From Anolis sagrei (lineage: Eukaryota > Chordata > Lepidosauria > Squamata > Anolidae), in contig NC_090024.1 of assembly GCF_037176765.1 (NCBI RefSeq), positions 168,891,278 through 168,955,277 of the forward strand: a DNA stretch of 64,000 nucleotides. The letters are read 5' to 3'. Both the position numbers and the translations under genes were made by a program. A model generated the notes under the pieces. It did no database searches. It was not told the origin of the DNA and saw nothing but the letters and a program-made list of their open reading frames with translations. Numbering within the stretch: the stretch's first letter is position 1; the number at the start of each line of letters is the position of its first letter. Shown here piece after piece: positions 53,984 through 64,000 of the stretch.

Positions 53984-55120
53984 ATGTCGGCACAAAAAAA
54001 ACCCGAAAGGGACAAAGACAAGGACAAAAAAGCGGGCAACAAAAAAGACGCCCCGGGAGAAGAATCAAACACCAAAGATGTACTTGCAGAAATAAATAAA
54101 CTATTCCTCCTGGTGCAAAATATGCAAACCAAACAAGACACACAAAATGCCGCCCTGAAAAAAGAAATAAAAGAAGAATTAAAAGAAATGAAGAAAGACC
54201 TTAAGGAAGAACTACATGTGGCCATCAAGAACGAGCTGAAAGAAACGAAGGAGGATATCACAAGACTGGCACAAGAAAACAAAGATCTCAGAAAGGAGAA
54301 CGAAAAGTTGAAGGACCAACAACTAGATTTAAGAAAGAAGGTCAAAACCATGGAAGGATCAATTACAGCTCTAAAATTACATCAAGAACTACAAGAAAAA
54401 GAACTACAACTCAGATTCCGCAACGTTCAAGAAAATGACCAGGAAAACATCAAAGAGTTAATTACGAATTTAATAGCCAACATATGCAAGACCACCAAAG
54501 AATCAACGGAAAAAAATATAGACAGGGTCATGAGGATCAACTCGAACTATGCAAAGAAGAATAATGTACCGCGGGATGTGTTGGTCTCCTTTACAAAGAA
54601 AGCTACAAGAGACGAGATAATTAAAGAAAACGCCAAAAATCCCACAATGTACAAAGGCAACAGAATAGTGATTCTTAAAGAACTACCAATGACAATATTA
54701 GAGAGACGAAGAAAATACCAATTCTTAACGGATGAACTGAAAAGAAAGAACACCCGATTTAGATGGGAAAAAACAGAGGGACTGATGGTCACATGGAACA
54801 ACACTAAACATTGGTTAACAACGGAAGAAAAAGCTAAAATCTTCTGGGAGAAAACATTTCAGAAGGAGTCTCCAAATGAACCAGGGAAAGGAGAAGGAAA
54901 AAGAGAAGACCCAAAATCACCTATGACAGAAGGAGGAGCCAGTGAGAACGAAAGCAGCGAGGAAACCTCCCCGACACAGACGGAACAGAATAAGAAGAAA
55001 AGGAAAAGAGCGAGGAAAAAATCGCCAAAACAACTCAACCAGGAGACAGAGCTGGAGGGGAATAACCATAGGACGGCTGATAAGGTAATAAAAAATATTT
55101 TTAATGGATTCAAAGTTTAA
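53984..55120 (+). CDS. L1 ORF1 protein
   Basis: 378 codons, open. The N-terminus is lysine-rich (KPERDKDKDKKAG). Residues about 30-140 form a long heptad-rich coiled coil (trimerisation). An RRM-like domain begins at about 142 (LQLRFRNVQENDQENIKELI), with a C-terminal domain containing RKYQFLTDELKRKNTRFRWE. The tail is basic and acidic. It coats L1 RNA as a nucleic-acid chaperone. The stop overlaps the ORF2 start by 17 bases in another frame, an unusually tight arrangement. Confidence 0.93.
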   Translation: MSAQKKPERDKDKDKKAGNKKDAPGEESNTKDVLAEINKLFLLVQNMQTKQDTQNAALKKEIKEELKEMKKDLKEELHVAIKNELKETKEDITRLAQENKDLRKENEKLKDQQLDLRKKVKTMEGSITALKLHQELQEKELQLRFRNVQENDQENIKELITNLIANICKTTKESTEKNIDRVMRINSNYAKKNNVPRDVLVSFTKKATRDEIIKENAKNPTMYKGNRIVILKELPMTILERRRKYQFLTDELKRKNTRFRWEKTEGLMVTWNNTKHWLTTEEKAKIFWEKTFQKESPNEPGKGEGKREDPKSPMTEGGASENESSEETSPTQTEQNKKKRKRARKKSPKQLNQETELEGNNHRTADKVIKNIFNGFKV

Positions 55121-58100
55121 AATCAAAATAATATCGCAGAATGTAAATGGAATGAACTCCCCGGGGAAGAGAAAAAGAATATGGCACTATTTAAGAAAAG
55201 AAGGATGTGAAATAACATGTCTCCAAGAGACACACATCATTAAAAAGCATGCACATTATCTAGAACAAAATACTCTAGGGAATTTATTCCAGGCATCTAG
55301 TATAGAAAAGAAAAGAGGCTTAGCCACCTACGTTAAAAATAATCTAACAGCCAAATTAGCCTTCAGAGATGGGGAAGGGAGAATCTTAGGGGTATTGGTG
55401 GATATATACGGGCATAACACATTAATCTGTAACATATATGCCCCTAACGGGGGGAAGGCCAAATTTTGTGAGAAACTCCGTAATTTTATATTGGGAACAG
55501 AATATGACGAATTGATGATTGTAGGGGATTTTAACGGAGTAATAGATACTGATAGAGACAAATCAAAAAAAAAAGGGGCAAAACTCACTCCAATCCTCTG
55601 CACTCCCAAAAATATGCCTCCAAACGTTAGAAGAACTGGGAACAATAGACCTATGGAGAGCCCAACACAGGAACGAAGTGGATTACACCTTCTTCTCAAA
55701 CCGCCACCAAACATGGTCACGGATAGATATGGTGTGGTGCTCCAAGTCATTAGCAACAAGAGTAAGAAAATCAAAGATACTACCCATTCTAACCTCAGAC
55801 CACGCCCCCATTCTCACAATAATACAAGAAACCACAACCCCAAGAACATCACAGACATGGAAACTAAAGGATTACCTAATTAAAGGGGAAAAAAATATAA
55901 AAAGATACAAAGAATTGATAGAAGAATTCTTCACCCTCAATATAGAGAAAGAGACCCCGATAGAAGTAATCTGGGATGCCTCAAAAGCCTATGTCAGAGG
56001 ATTCCTTATAGAACAGTCCATCCGAATAAATAAAGAGAAAAGAGAAGAACAAGAAAAACTTAAGAAAGAGCTAGAAGGGAAAGAAAAAACAGCGAAGCTG
56101 AACCCAGACAACAAAAAACTACAATATCAGATATCCATTCTAAGGAAAAAAATAACAACTCTACACCTAGAAGAAATGGAAAGAAAACTAAGATATGTGA
56201 AACAAGACTACTTTGAAAACGCAAACAAAGTGAGTAAATGGTTGGCAAGGAAATTAGCTATAAGAAGGCACTCCCGAATTATCACACAAATTGAGGAAAA
56301 AGGGGAATTCTTCAATCAAACATCTGAAATAATCAATCAATTCACAAAATACTATAGAAATCTATATGCTGACGACAACATCCCAAAAGAAAAGGTAATG
56401 CAGTTCCTAGGAAAACAAAAAATAACGAAGATAACAGAAGCCCAGAGAGAGATATTAAATAGAAAGATATCCAAAGAAGAGATAGGAAAAGTAATCCAAA
56501 ATTTACCACACAATAAGGCGCCAGGCCCGGACGGCTTCACGGGAATCTACTACAAAACATTCATAGATCAACTAACAACACCTCTCCTAAAAACAATGAA
56601 TAAAGTAATGGAAGAAGGGAAAATCCCGGAAACATGGAAACATGCGAATGTGACTCTGATCCCGAAAGAGAACACGGACAAGACCCAAACCAAAAACTAC
56701 AGACCGATATCACTTCTGAACCAGGACTATAAAATTTTTACCAACATACTAGGAAACAGATTAAAAGAAATTCTAAGTGAAAAAATAGAAGAAGAACAAA
56801 AAGGGTTCCTACCCAAACGCCAACTTAAAGAGAACATACGCGTAATAATAGATGCAATCGATTACTATGAAAAGAAGATACAAAAAGAAGTTGCATTTTT
56901 ATTTTTGGACGCAGAAAAGGCGTTTGATAACGTCAACTGGTTCCTGTTCAAAGAAACACTTAAAGAAATGGATATCGGATACAACTTTTTTAATGCCATA
57001 GAAGCTCTATATTCCAAACAATATGCAAACCTAATAATAAATGGCCAAAAATCAGAAACAATCACAATTCAAAAAGGAACAAGGCAGGGATGTCCCCTAT
57101 CCCCCTTGATATTCATTCTTACCCTTGAATTACTTCTATGCAATATTAGAAGAAACGAAGAACTGAAGGGACTGAGAATTGGAAAATACTCTTTCAAGAT
57201 CCGGGCATACGCCGACGATCTCGTATGCATTATAGAAGACCCAATAAACAGCATAGACAAATGGTGGCAAGAAATAACCAGATACGGAGAAGTGGCAGGC
57301 TTTAAGATAAATAAAGACAAAACTCTAATGCTGACAAAAAATATAACGAAAAAGAAGGAGGAAGAATTACAAAAAAGAACCTCAATTAAGATAGTGAAAA
57401 AAGTGAAATATCTAGGAATCGTAATAACAACAAAAAATATACAATTATATAAAAACAATTATGAATTGAAATGGTCCAAAATTAGAGAGAAATTGAAGAG
57501 ATGGGAGACATTAAACCTCTCTTTGATGGGAAAAATCGCGGCAATCCAAATGAACATCTTGCCAGATATACTCCATCTGTTTCAAGCAATACCAATAATA
57601 AAGACAAAAACAATCTTTAAAATCTGGCATAAAGATATAACAAATTTTATTTGGAAAAGAGGCAGGCATAGAGTCAGCTTCACCAATATGTGTGATAGCA
57701 AAAAAAGAGGAGGCCTGGCTCTGCCAAACCTACAGTTATACCACGACGCAGCCGCCATCTGCTGGATAAAAGACTGGATAGGACTCAAGGAGAGGAAACT
57801 ATTAGCCCTAGAAAGTTTTGATTTAATGCAGGGTTGGCACAACTACCTTTGGAGAGGAAAAACAAAAGGTGAGAGTAACTTCAGAAATCACTTCGTGCGG
57901 GACCCTCTAATTCAAATCTGGGAAAGATATAAAACGAAAATTTATCAAAAAACACCGCTTTGGTTCTCTCCCAATGAAGCAAGCCAAATTAAAGGGACAT
58001 CGAGAGAAATATGGTTAACATATAAAGAAATACTGAAAAACTCCCCCCAAGGTCTTTCAATTAAAACTCAAGAAGAACTTAAACTGTATGACCCCACACT

Positions 58101-58857
58101 CTCCTGGTTCCAATATCACCAAATAAATGAAAGCTATAATCAACACAAACTCTTAGGCTTCGAAAAAGAAGACACGATATGTGAGAAAATCCTAAAAACA
58201 GGAAGCAAACAAATTAAAAAAGTATACCAGCAACTACTAACATGGGAAACGGAAAAAGAACAGATAAAAGACAACATGGTTAAGTGGGCCAGAGACATAG
58301 GCCGACCCATTAAACTAGAGGAATGGGAGGAATTATGGACAAAGAAGTTAAAAATTACCTATGCAAATGAAATTAAAGAAAACTGGTATAAGCTTTACTT
58401 TAGGTGGTATCTAACACCGGAACAGATAGCTAAATTTAACAAAGGAAAAATAGAGGGGAGGTGTTGGAAATGCCAGAAGGCCAATGGAAGCTTCATACAT
58501 ATGTGGTGGAGCTGTAAGAGGATTAAAACCTATTGGCACCAGATTTGTAGGGAAATTGGAAAAATTCTCCAAATAAAAATCAAACTGAAGCCAGAATATT
58601 TTCTACTTGGTATTTTAGACTTCAAATTGGAAAAAAATGAAAACAAGCTTTTTTTTTACCTTTCTACAGCTGCCCGAATTAAATTAGCACAACATTGGAA
58701 AACCAACGAAATACCGACAATAGAACAATGGATCCTGAAAATATATGATATAATGAACATGGACTTATTGACGAACAAACTCTCAAGCAACCTAGACAAA
58801 TCCAAAACTACGGACTGGGACAATGTCTTGAAATATCTCCAGAACACACAGAGATGA
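55104..58857 (+). CDS. L1 ORF2 endonuclease-reverse transcriptase, one frameshift
   Basis: Endonuclease from the first ATG: IISQNVNGMNSPGKRKRIWH, CLQETHI, YAPNGG, IVGDFNGVIDTD; after the frame change DYTFFSNRHQTWSRIDMVWC and SDHAPIL. RT: HNKAPGPDGFTGIYYKTF, NYRPISLLNQDYKIF, FLFLDAEKAFDNVNW, GTRQGCPLSPLIFILTLELL, RAYADDLVCI. C-terminal zinc-knuckle-like CWKCQKANGSFIHMWWSC. The frame changes by one base in an A10 run at 55565-55574, so a one-base run-length change is the likely cause. Otherwise uninterrupted to 58857, about 1250 codons. Confidence 0.93.
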
Positions 58858-59230
58858 AAGTAAAGAAAGATCGAAACTGTCTACACAACAAGAAAACAGG
58901 AACAGAAATTAAGAAGAGATGAAAAGCAAGATATAACTAGCTTAGTTTCACAGACCTACGTGGAAGTCACCGCCCTTTACCCTCCCCTGTATTCCCCTCA
59001 CCCCTTATCCCTTCAGGCAGGAGAGAATGTGGCATTCGGGTATAGGATGCAGGAACGAGTGAAAGTAACCCCCCCCCCTCCCTTACCACCTAGGTGTGCA
59101 TGGACCCTCCCCCCGCTTATCCCCATCTCCCATCTGCCCTCACTGTTCCCCCCCCCCAATACGCACCCCCCCCCGTACTTTTTATACCTATGTATTTAAG
59201 AAAAGCCTAATAAAAATATTTAATAAAAAA
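58858..59230 (+). other. L1 3' UTR and A-rich tail
   Basis: Contains pyrimidine runs (CCCCCCCCTCCC near 59070 and CCCCCCCCC near 59150) and AATAAAAATATTTAATAAAA before the target duplication. Confidence 0.85.
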
Positions 59231-60492
59231 AAAAGTCTCTGTGTAAAGAAAGTCTATATCCAGGAAAGTCTGTAAAATAAAATCTTCATATCTCACAAGT
59301 CTTTAGCTCATCCTACCCAGTTGGTGGTGTTTTGGCTCCTGAGTTTTACACTCCTGGTTTGGGTGGGCTTGGTTCCTGTGTTTTGGACTCCCATTAGGCT
59401 TTCCAGGCTGGCAGTGGTGCCTTTCAGGTCTCGCTCTACCCAGTTGGTGGTGGTTTGGGTAGGCTTGGCTTTCCAGGCTGGCAGTAGTGCCTTTCGGAGA
59501 TCCAATTTAGGAACAGGGTTTCATCCAATTTTAGGAATGGGGTCCCATACAGGAGCTCAGGAGCTGAAAGAGATAAGCAGAAAGATAGTGAGAGGAAAAG
59601 GGGGAGGGGGATACTGATTACCCATTTGTTGAAGTCTTTTTGGCCAGTTCTGTCATCAGCTCCATCAACATCCGTCAATATCCGCCATGGGCAGGCCTCT
59701 ACGATCTCTCACTCCAAAGTCCTCTCGACCAATCTCCATCCTTTTTAAACAATTCTCCACGGTTTTTCCCACGATTCATCTCATGGTTCCTCTCCACGAT
59801 TTATCTCATAGTTCCTCCATCCATCTGCTGTAAGCAATCCTTTAGCAATGTATACTGGCACTCTCGGTTGCCCATTCCATCTGCGACCTGCTTTTCCAAC
59901 TTAATCAAAACAGTAAACTGTAAAAATGTCTCTTGAGCTGTTAACTGGCAATGTCTCTCAAATTTGGCAAAAATCTCTGGGGCCTTTTGCTAGGCATTGT
60001 CTCTTAAATCTGGCAAAAATCTCTGGGCAAGCTGCCCTATCTACCTGTTCTAATGTCCCGTTCCAGAATTATCTCTTCCAATAACTTTTGTAGAGGAATT
60101 TGGACCATAGTAGCAAAATTTGTAGAGGTACTTTGCCCTATGTTTGAAGAAAAGCTGTGAAGTTAGTCACTTTGGGCTAAGAACTATAACTCATGTCCAA
60201 CGTTATTGTATCCACATAAAAAATCAATTCTGCTGTCAAAATCAATTATAAGCTTTCTTCTGAAGTAAATATAAAACAAAAACAATGTAAAGAGTTCTGT
60301 TATTTCTAACATAAAAGTATTATAGTCATTTCATAGCCATCTGAAGAAAAGGCCATCCTCCAATGACAACAGAGGATAGGGAAGGAGGGGTTGGATTCTC
60401 CTTCAAACCAAAAACTTTCTGGCACAAAGCAATTTTAAACACGAATCCTGTGCCTCTTTCCAAGAAAAGGTTGCTGGGAAACAAAATAAAAC
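59231..60492 (-). other. ERV internal region right of the L1
   Basis: Belongs to the ERV interior. Between 59313 and 59490 two direct near-copies share TACCCAGTTGGTGGTG and GGCTTTCCAGGCTGGCAGT. No recognisable gag or pol. Treated as fossil sequence. Confidence 0.5.
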
Positions 60493-60709
60493 TTTTGTCA
60501 GGAACGACTTGAGAAACTGCAAGTCGCTTCTGGTGTAAGAGAATTGGCTGTCTGCAAGGTCGTTGCCCAGGGGACGCCCGGATGATTTGATGTTTTTATC
60601 ATCCCTGTGGGAGGCCTCCCCCATGTCCCCGCAATGGGGAGCTGGAGCTGATAGAGGGAGCTCAGTCCTGCCGGCACAGGGGTTTAACGCACTGTGCCAC
60701 CGGGGCACC
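60493..60709 (-). mobile_element. tRNA-derived SINE, minus
   Basis: Complement of the SINE family at 45053: its 3' end TTTTGTCAGGAACGACTTGA, body CCCAGGGGACGCCC, head complement GTTTAACGCACTGTGCCACC at the right. The B-box region is partly deleted relative to the copy at 45053. Inserted in the ERV interior. Confidence 0.9.
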
Positions 60710-60710
60710 T

Positions 60711-60790
60711 TGAGGATACTTGCCATAGATGCAGGCAAAACATCAGGAAAGAATGCTTCTGGAACATGTGAAAAACTTATAACAACCCAA
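60711..60790. mobile_element. Penelope-like terminal scrap
   Basis: TTGAGGATACTTGCCATAGA, TGCAGGCAAAACATCAGGAA and AGAATGCTTCTGGAACATGT match one arm of the element at 943-1138. Confidence 0.55.
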
Positions 60791-63674
60791 ACTTTAAACT
60801 TTGTCCACACACAGATGTAACTTTCCCCTTTCGGCACAAGCCTCAAAATGTCCCAACCTGCAAGGAGTTAATGTCCAACAGCAGTTCATAAAGGAAGGGA
60901 GGGCAAAATGAAGCATTTTCCCCTTTGAACCAGAAAGCTGCAAGGAGCTCTGATAAGCATTCATAAATTTGAACACAAAAAATCCAAAACGGTATTAGAT
61001 ATTTTTAAAATGTACCATTCATAACCATTGTTCTCTCTTCTGCCAGAGAATGGCACGAGAACACCATGTTCTTTTCAGTTATCTCTCTTCTGGCTCTGTA
61101 AAACAGGAGCCCTCCACATAGCATCCATTTTAAAACAGCTCTTAAAAAAACATTTTAAAACTCCGGCACATGATATCACTCTCTCATGACATACAGTTGC
61201 TTTAAACATAAGAATTATTTCCATTTTCTTGAGCAAAAATAAAGTTAGAACTTCATTTTTTTAAAATGCACTCTTAAAATACAGTCAATTTCATTTGATC
61301 TCATCCTGGCTGGTACCAATCTAAGTTCTTATCTCTATAACATACTGTACATTCAGGGCATTGTAAAACATCAGTATCTAACAGTTCTTAAACAGCCTGC
61401 TTTTAAACATTTTTAACACAGACAATGAGTTTCTATCAGTCTTCAAATTTTCATTTTGATGTGCCCTGGCCTCTTTCAGTGCTTGAAAAACTCTTTTGGC
61501 CAGTCACAACCCTCTTCACAAAAAAGCCCTTGACATCAGGTTTTTGCTCTTTTTCCCCACACAGTTATTTATACAGCCCATGCGGGCAAATTTTCATGTT
61601 TTCAAAAGATACATATTCATAATGCAAGACTTATTTTTTCCATAGACACAGAACAAATCAGGATTTTTAACCATTTCAGAAAATGTCACATGGCATAATA
61701 TTCATTCTCCAAATTCACACACATACAGCTGGTTAGTGATTAGTGGTTAGGCCCTTTTACACATTCGCACACAAAGAGAGAAACCTCGTTCACACACATA
61801 AACATAAAAATTCAAAACAATTATTGAAAACATCAAACTTTTAAAGATCACCCATTTTGTCATAATACACATTCTTCTTACATTTTAAGAACACAGCTTT
61901 TCAAATTGCAGCATTAGGGGTGTGTTGCTAAATATCAAAAAGACGCATTTCGAACATAAATTCATTTTCCACAATTAACATTCTATATTTACTTTTCAAC
62001 TCAACATGTCTGAGTGTCTCTCGTTCCCAGCCTTCATTTCATCAATGGAATATACAGAATTTCAAACTCAGTCCCGTGTCATTTTGGCACACATACAAGG
62101 TCGAAATAGCCAAATCACCTGCCAACTTTTCAGGCAGTCTTACTTTTTATATATATTTTTCCGTGCCAAAGTTCAGGACACAAAGCTCTCTTTTCACACC
62201 ATTTGAAACAATAATAATCAATCTACACAAAACAGTTCTCAGTTTCTCTTTAAAATCTTTTCATTTAGCACTCTTGGAAAACTAAATCAGGTACTCATTC
62301 TTTTTACACAGCAGTGCTTGCACAAATCTCAACCCATTGTTACAACACATAGATAATCTTTGCTGCCACTCACTCAGGATCACATGTGCACATCACAAAT
62401 ACCTCCAACAACACAAGGTCTCACAGAACCTAGTTTCCAGGGAATTTCACACAATTGACAATTACCAGGGAGTATCACATAATTTTCTCAAATCTTTTTC
62501 TCAAATCGGGAAGTGATTTTTCAGGGGCATCTGTTCACTCTCCCACACAGCTCTAGTCCAAAGTCCCATACTGACTGACTGCATCTGTAGGTGACTTCCT
62601 TGGGGTTTTGATGGTAAAAGGAAGCCAGTGCTACTGTGCGACAGAAGCCACTTTGGAGCTTGTGGAAGCTGCAGAGGGCTAAAAATACAAAAATCATGCC
62701 TTTTATAAATTCTCTCTGCTCCTGTCACCTTTGACTCAAGGAAACACAAATACTTTTTCTCCTTTTCAAACAGGTAACTAAAATCCACAGCTTTTTGCAG
62801 AAAATTCAAATCACACAACACAACATCAAAACAGCTTCTCTCATTCTTTCCTTTCCAGAATCACTGAGGCGAAGCCCTCTCCAGCCTCAGAATGCACACT
62901 CAAGATTTAACACAGCACCTTTGCAACCAAATCAGCATCTCAACACAATTTAACAGTTTGTAATAACATTGAAATCAGTATAGATGAATTTGAAATCTCA
63001 GCATTTGCAATACATTTCAACACAAAAGTTTAAGACATCAAGATTAGTGAAAAACATCAGCATAGGCAGTTTGTCATTTTTAACTCGACATCACATCAAT
63101 CTTAAATCCCCCTCACATAAGTGTGGAAACAAGACATTTTAGACAGGTGGTGTGAAGACAAGACAGCCTTGTGCACATGGAAACGCACACACAAGTGGCC
63201 ATTCACCCCACGTTCCTATAGGATTTTGGCTGGGTTTTGTTTGATGGATTTTTTTTTGTTTTTTCTCCAGCCAGTACAAAAAGTTAGTTTCTTTGGGAAG
63301 TGGAGTCAGAGCATCCGAGTCCACTCTCCCCCACACTCCAGTCCAAAGGATGTTTTGTTACTGCAGATAATAGAAACTTCCCGCTAACTATACTAATGTG
63401 GTCTCAACAAAATCACCAATTCAATTCTCATAGCTTCAACAAATTCAATTCATCTCATAATTACCCTTCCCCGAAGCTTTTGCAGTAATTCAACCGGGCT
63501 CGGCCCACTCTTGGGCGGCAAGCCAACAGACGGAGATCCGGCGGCTGGGCCCAAGCACACACGCAGATGACTCCTTCCCTTCTCTTGCCGCCAAGAGATA
63601 AGCACCTGAGCCGGAGGCCCCAAATGCCTCTCTCGGCTAGTGCCTTCCAAAAAGAACGCCCTCAAATATGCAAC
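60791..63674 (-). other. ERV internal/leader region
   Basis: Mostly AT-rich with many ACACA and TTTTC tracts, and a GC-rich block at 63480-63650 next to the primer site that is probably the leader. No coding domain could be recognised on either strand, so the element looks non-autonomous or very decayed here. Confidence 0.45.
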
Positions 63675-63692
63675 ATCTCAGTGGAACCTCCA
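63675..63692 (-). other. ERV primer-binding site (tRNA-Gln-like)
   Basis: The plus strand reads ATCTCAGTGGAACCTCCA, close to the 3' end of vertebrate tRNA-Gln including CCA (recalled, not searched). The complement TGGAGGTTCCACTGAGAT therefore fits a primer site. It lies 5 bases inside the LTR boundary. Confidence 0.7.
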
Positions 63693-63697
63693 GAAAA

Positions 63698-64000
63698 TGT
63701 AGGGGCAAAAACCAAAAAGATAATCCACAAATCCAAAATCCAAGAGCAGATTGCCCCTTCCCAAGGAGGGCGAGGAAGGACACCACGAAAGTTGAATCTT
63801 TAAAACTGCAAAATGCTATTTATTGCGCAGCTGAAGCAATAGTGACAAACATGCATATGGGGATGCAATAAAGGGGTTTGTCCAACCTAAAGTTGGTTGC
63901 ATTGATTATTTATAACTTTCATTAAAACAGTTTGATTGGTACATAGAAATCAATCATCTCATTGGTTCCCAAAGACAAATCATTTCATTGGTCTAAGCTA
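63698..64000 (-). repeat. ERV 5' LTR (right copy), cut by window edge
   Basis: Starts TGTAGGGGCAAAAACC and matches 50880-51182 with two differences. About 390 bases more should lie beyond the window. Confidence 0.9.

Larger units (their letters stand above)
53257..59230 (+). mobile_element. Full-length L1 LINE inserted in the ERV
   Basis: A 5.97 kb insertion flanked by a 17-base target duplication (AAAAGTCTCTGTGTAAA at 53240-53256 and 59231-59247). It has a GC-rich 5' UTR, ORF1, ORF2, a 3' UTR with C-rich runs and an A-rich end. It is in sense with gene 2 and antisense to the ERV. ORF1 is open; ORF2 has one frame change. Clearly younger than the ERV. Confidence 0.96.
50880..64000 (-). mobile_element. 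Endogenous retrovirus fossil, minus strand, extends past window
   Basis: Direct repeats at 50880-51574 and 63698-64000+ are LTRs (TGTAGGGG start; the first ends CCACA). The transcriptional direction is right to left: a tRNA-Gln-like primer site lies just inside the right LTR, a polypurine tract just inside the left LTR, and an env-like region next to the latter. No clear gag or pol is recognised between 59231 and 63674. The copy is broken in several places and is also split by a 6 kb L1 and a SINE. The LTRs differ at 2 of about 303 comparable bases, suggesting an insertion of the order of a few million years or less. Confidence 0.85.

Noticed and set aside
53116-53995. Minus-strand ORFs of 181 and 202 codons
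   Set aside because: Antisense of the purine-rich, CpG-rich L1 5' UTR; the products are low-complexity F/S/L or R/P-rich.
49390-64000. Exon 9 of gene 2 within the window
   Set aside because: No GKRACLGE-coding sequence was seen on either strand after 49528; it must lie further right or be lost.

Overview
The window is vertebrate nuclear DNA, almost certainly from a squamate reptile and most like an Anolis-type lizard. The evidence is the combination of CYP2J-type cytochrome P450 exons with GT/AG introns, a BovB (RTE) LINE, L2, CR1 and L1 LINEs, long tRNA-derived SINEs, hAT and mariner DNA transposons, Penelope-like fragments and LTR elements. Species is inferred from repeat content only. Nothing prokaryotic is present.

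Host genes. Two CYP2J2-like genes lie head to tail on the plus strand. The upstream gene (gene 1) enters the window in intron 4 and shows exons 5-9 (3607-12889), ending with the haem-binding exon and a stop codon. The downstream gene (gene 2) shows exons 1-8 (30687-49528). Its exon 9 is not in the window because intron 8 is swollen by nested retroelements and runs off the right edge. Exon sizes 201/163/150/161/177/136/188/139/176 closely match the CYP2 family. Together the two genes describe a 496-residue microsomal P450 with membrane anchor, proline hinge, AGTETT I-helix, EIQR K-helix and FSAGKRACLG haem loop. Introns 4-8 of the two genes still align, so this is a tandem duplication, and insertions present in only one copy post-date it.

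Layout. 1-3606: intron 4 of gene 1, packed with LINE pieces. 3607-12889: exons 5-9; intron 8 holds a 3.05 kb Vingi/I-like LINE with AT-rich palindromes. 12890-30583: intergenic, with L2, CR1, a long SINE, a Ty3/Gypsy remnant with its LTR, a locally duplicated segment, a deleted mariner and a full-length L2 LINE with tandem 5' monomers and an uninterrupted 1070-codon ORF. 30584-49528: gene 2 with an HNF4-type site just upstream; intron 3 carries a near full-length decayed BovB. 50290-64000: a Gypsy-like LTR remnant, then a minus-strand endogenous retrovirus fossil (two LTRs, the right one cut by the window edge), into which a full-length 6 kb L1 and a SINE have inserted.

How it works together. 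The only host function visible is CYP2J monooxygenase chemistry (in mammals: epoxidation of arachidonic acid and xenobiotic oxidation). Everything else is mobile DNA. The most noteworthy points are the young, apparently coding-competent L2 with promoter-like monomers, a block shared between SINE bodies and the 5' end of a LINE, the nested insertions in intron 8 of gene 2, and several long palindromes. I found no undescribed gene system; the novelty, if any, is in element architecture.
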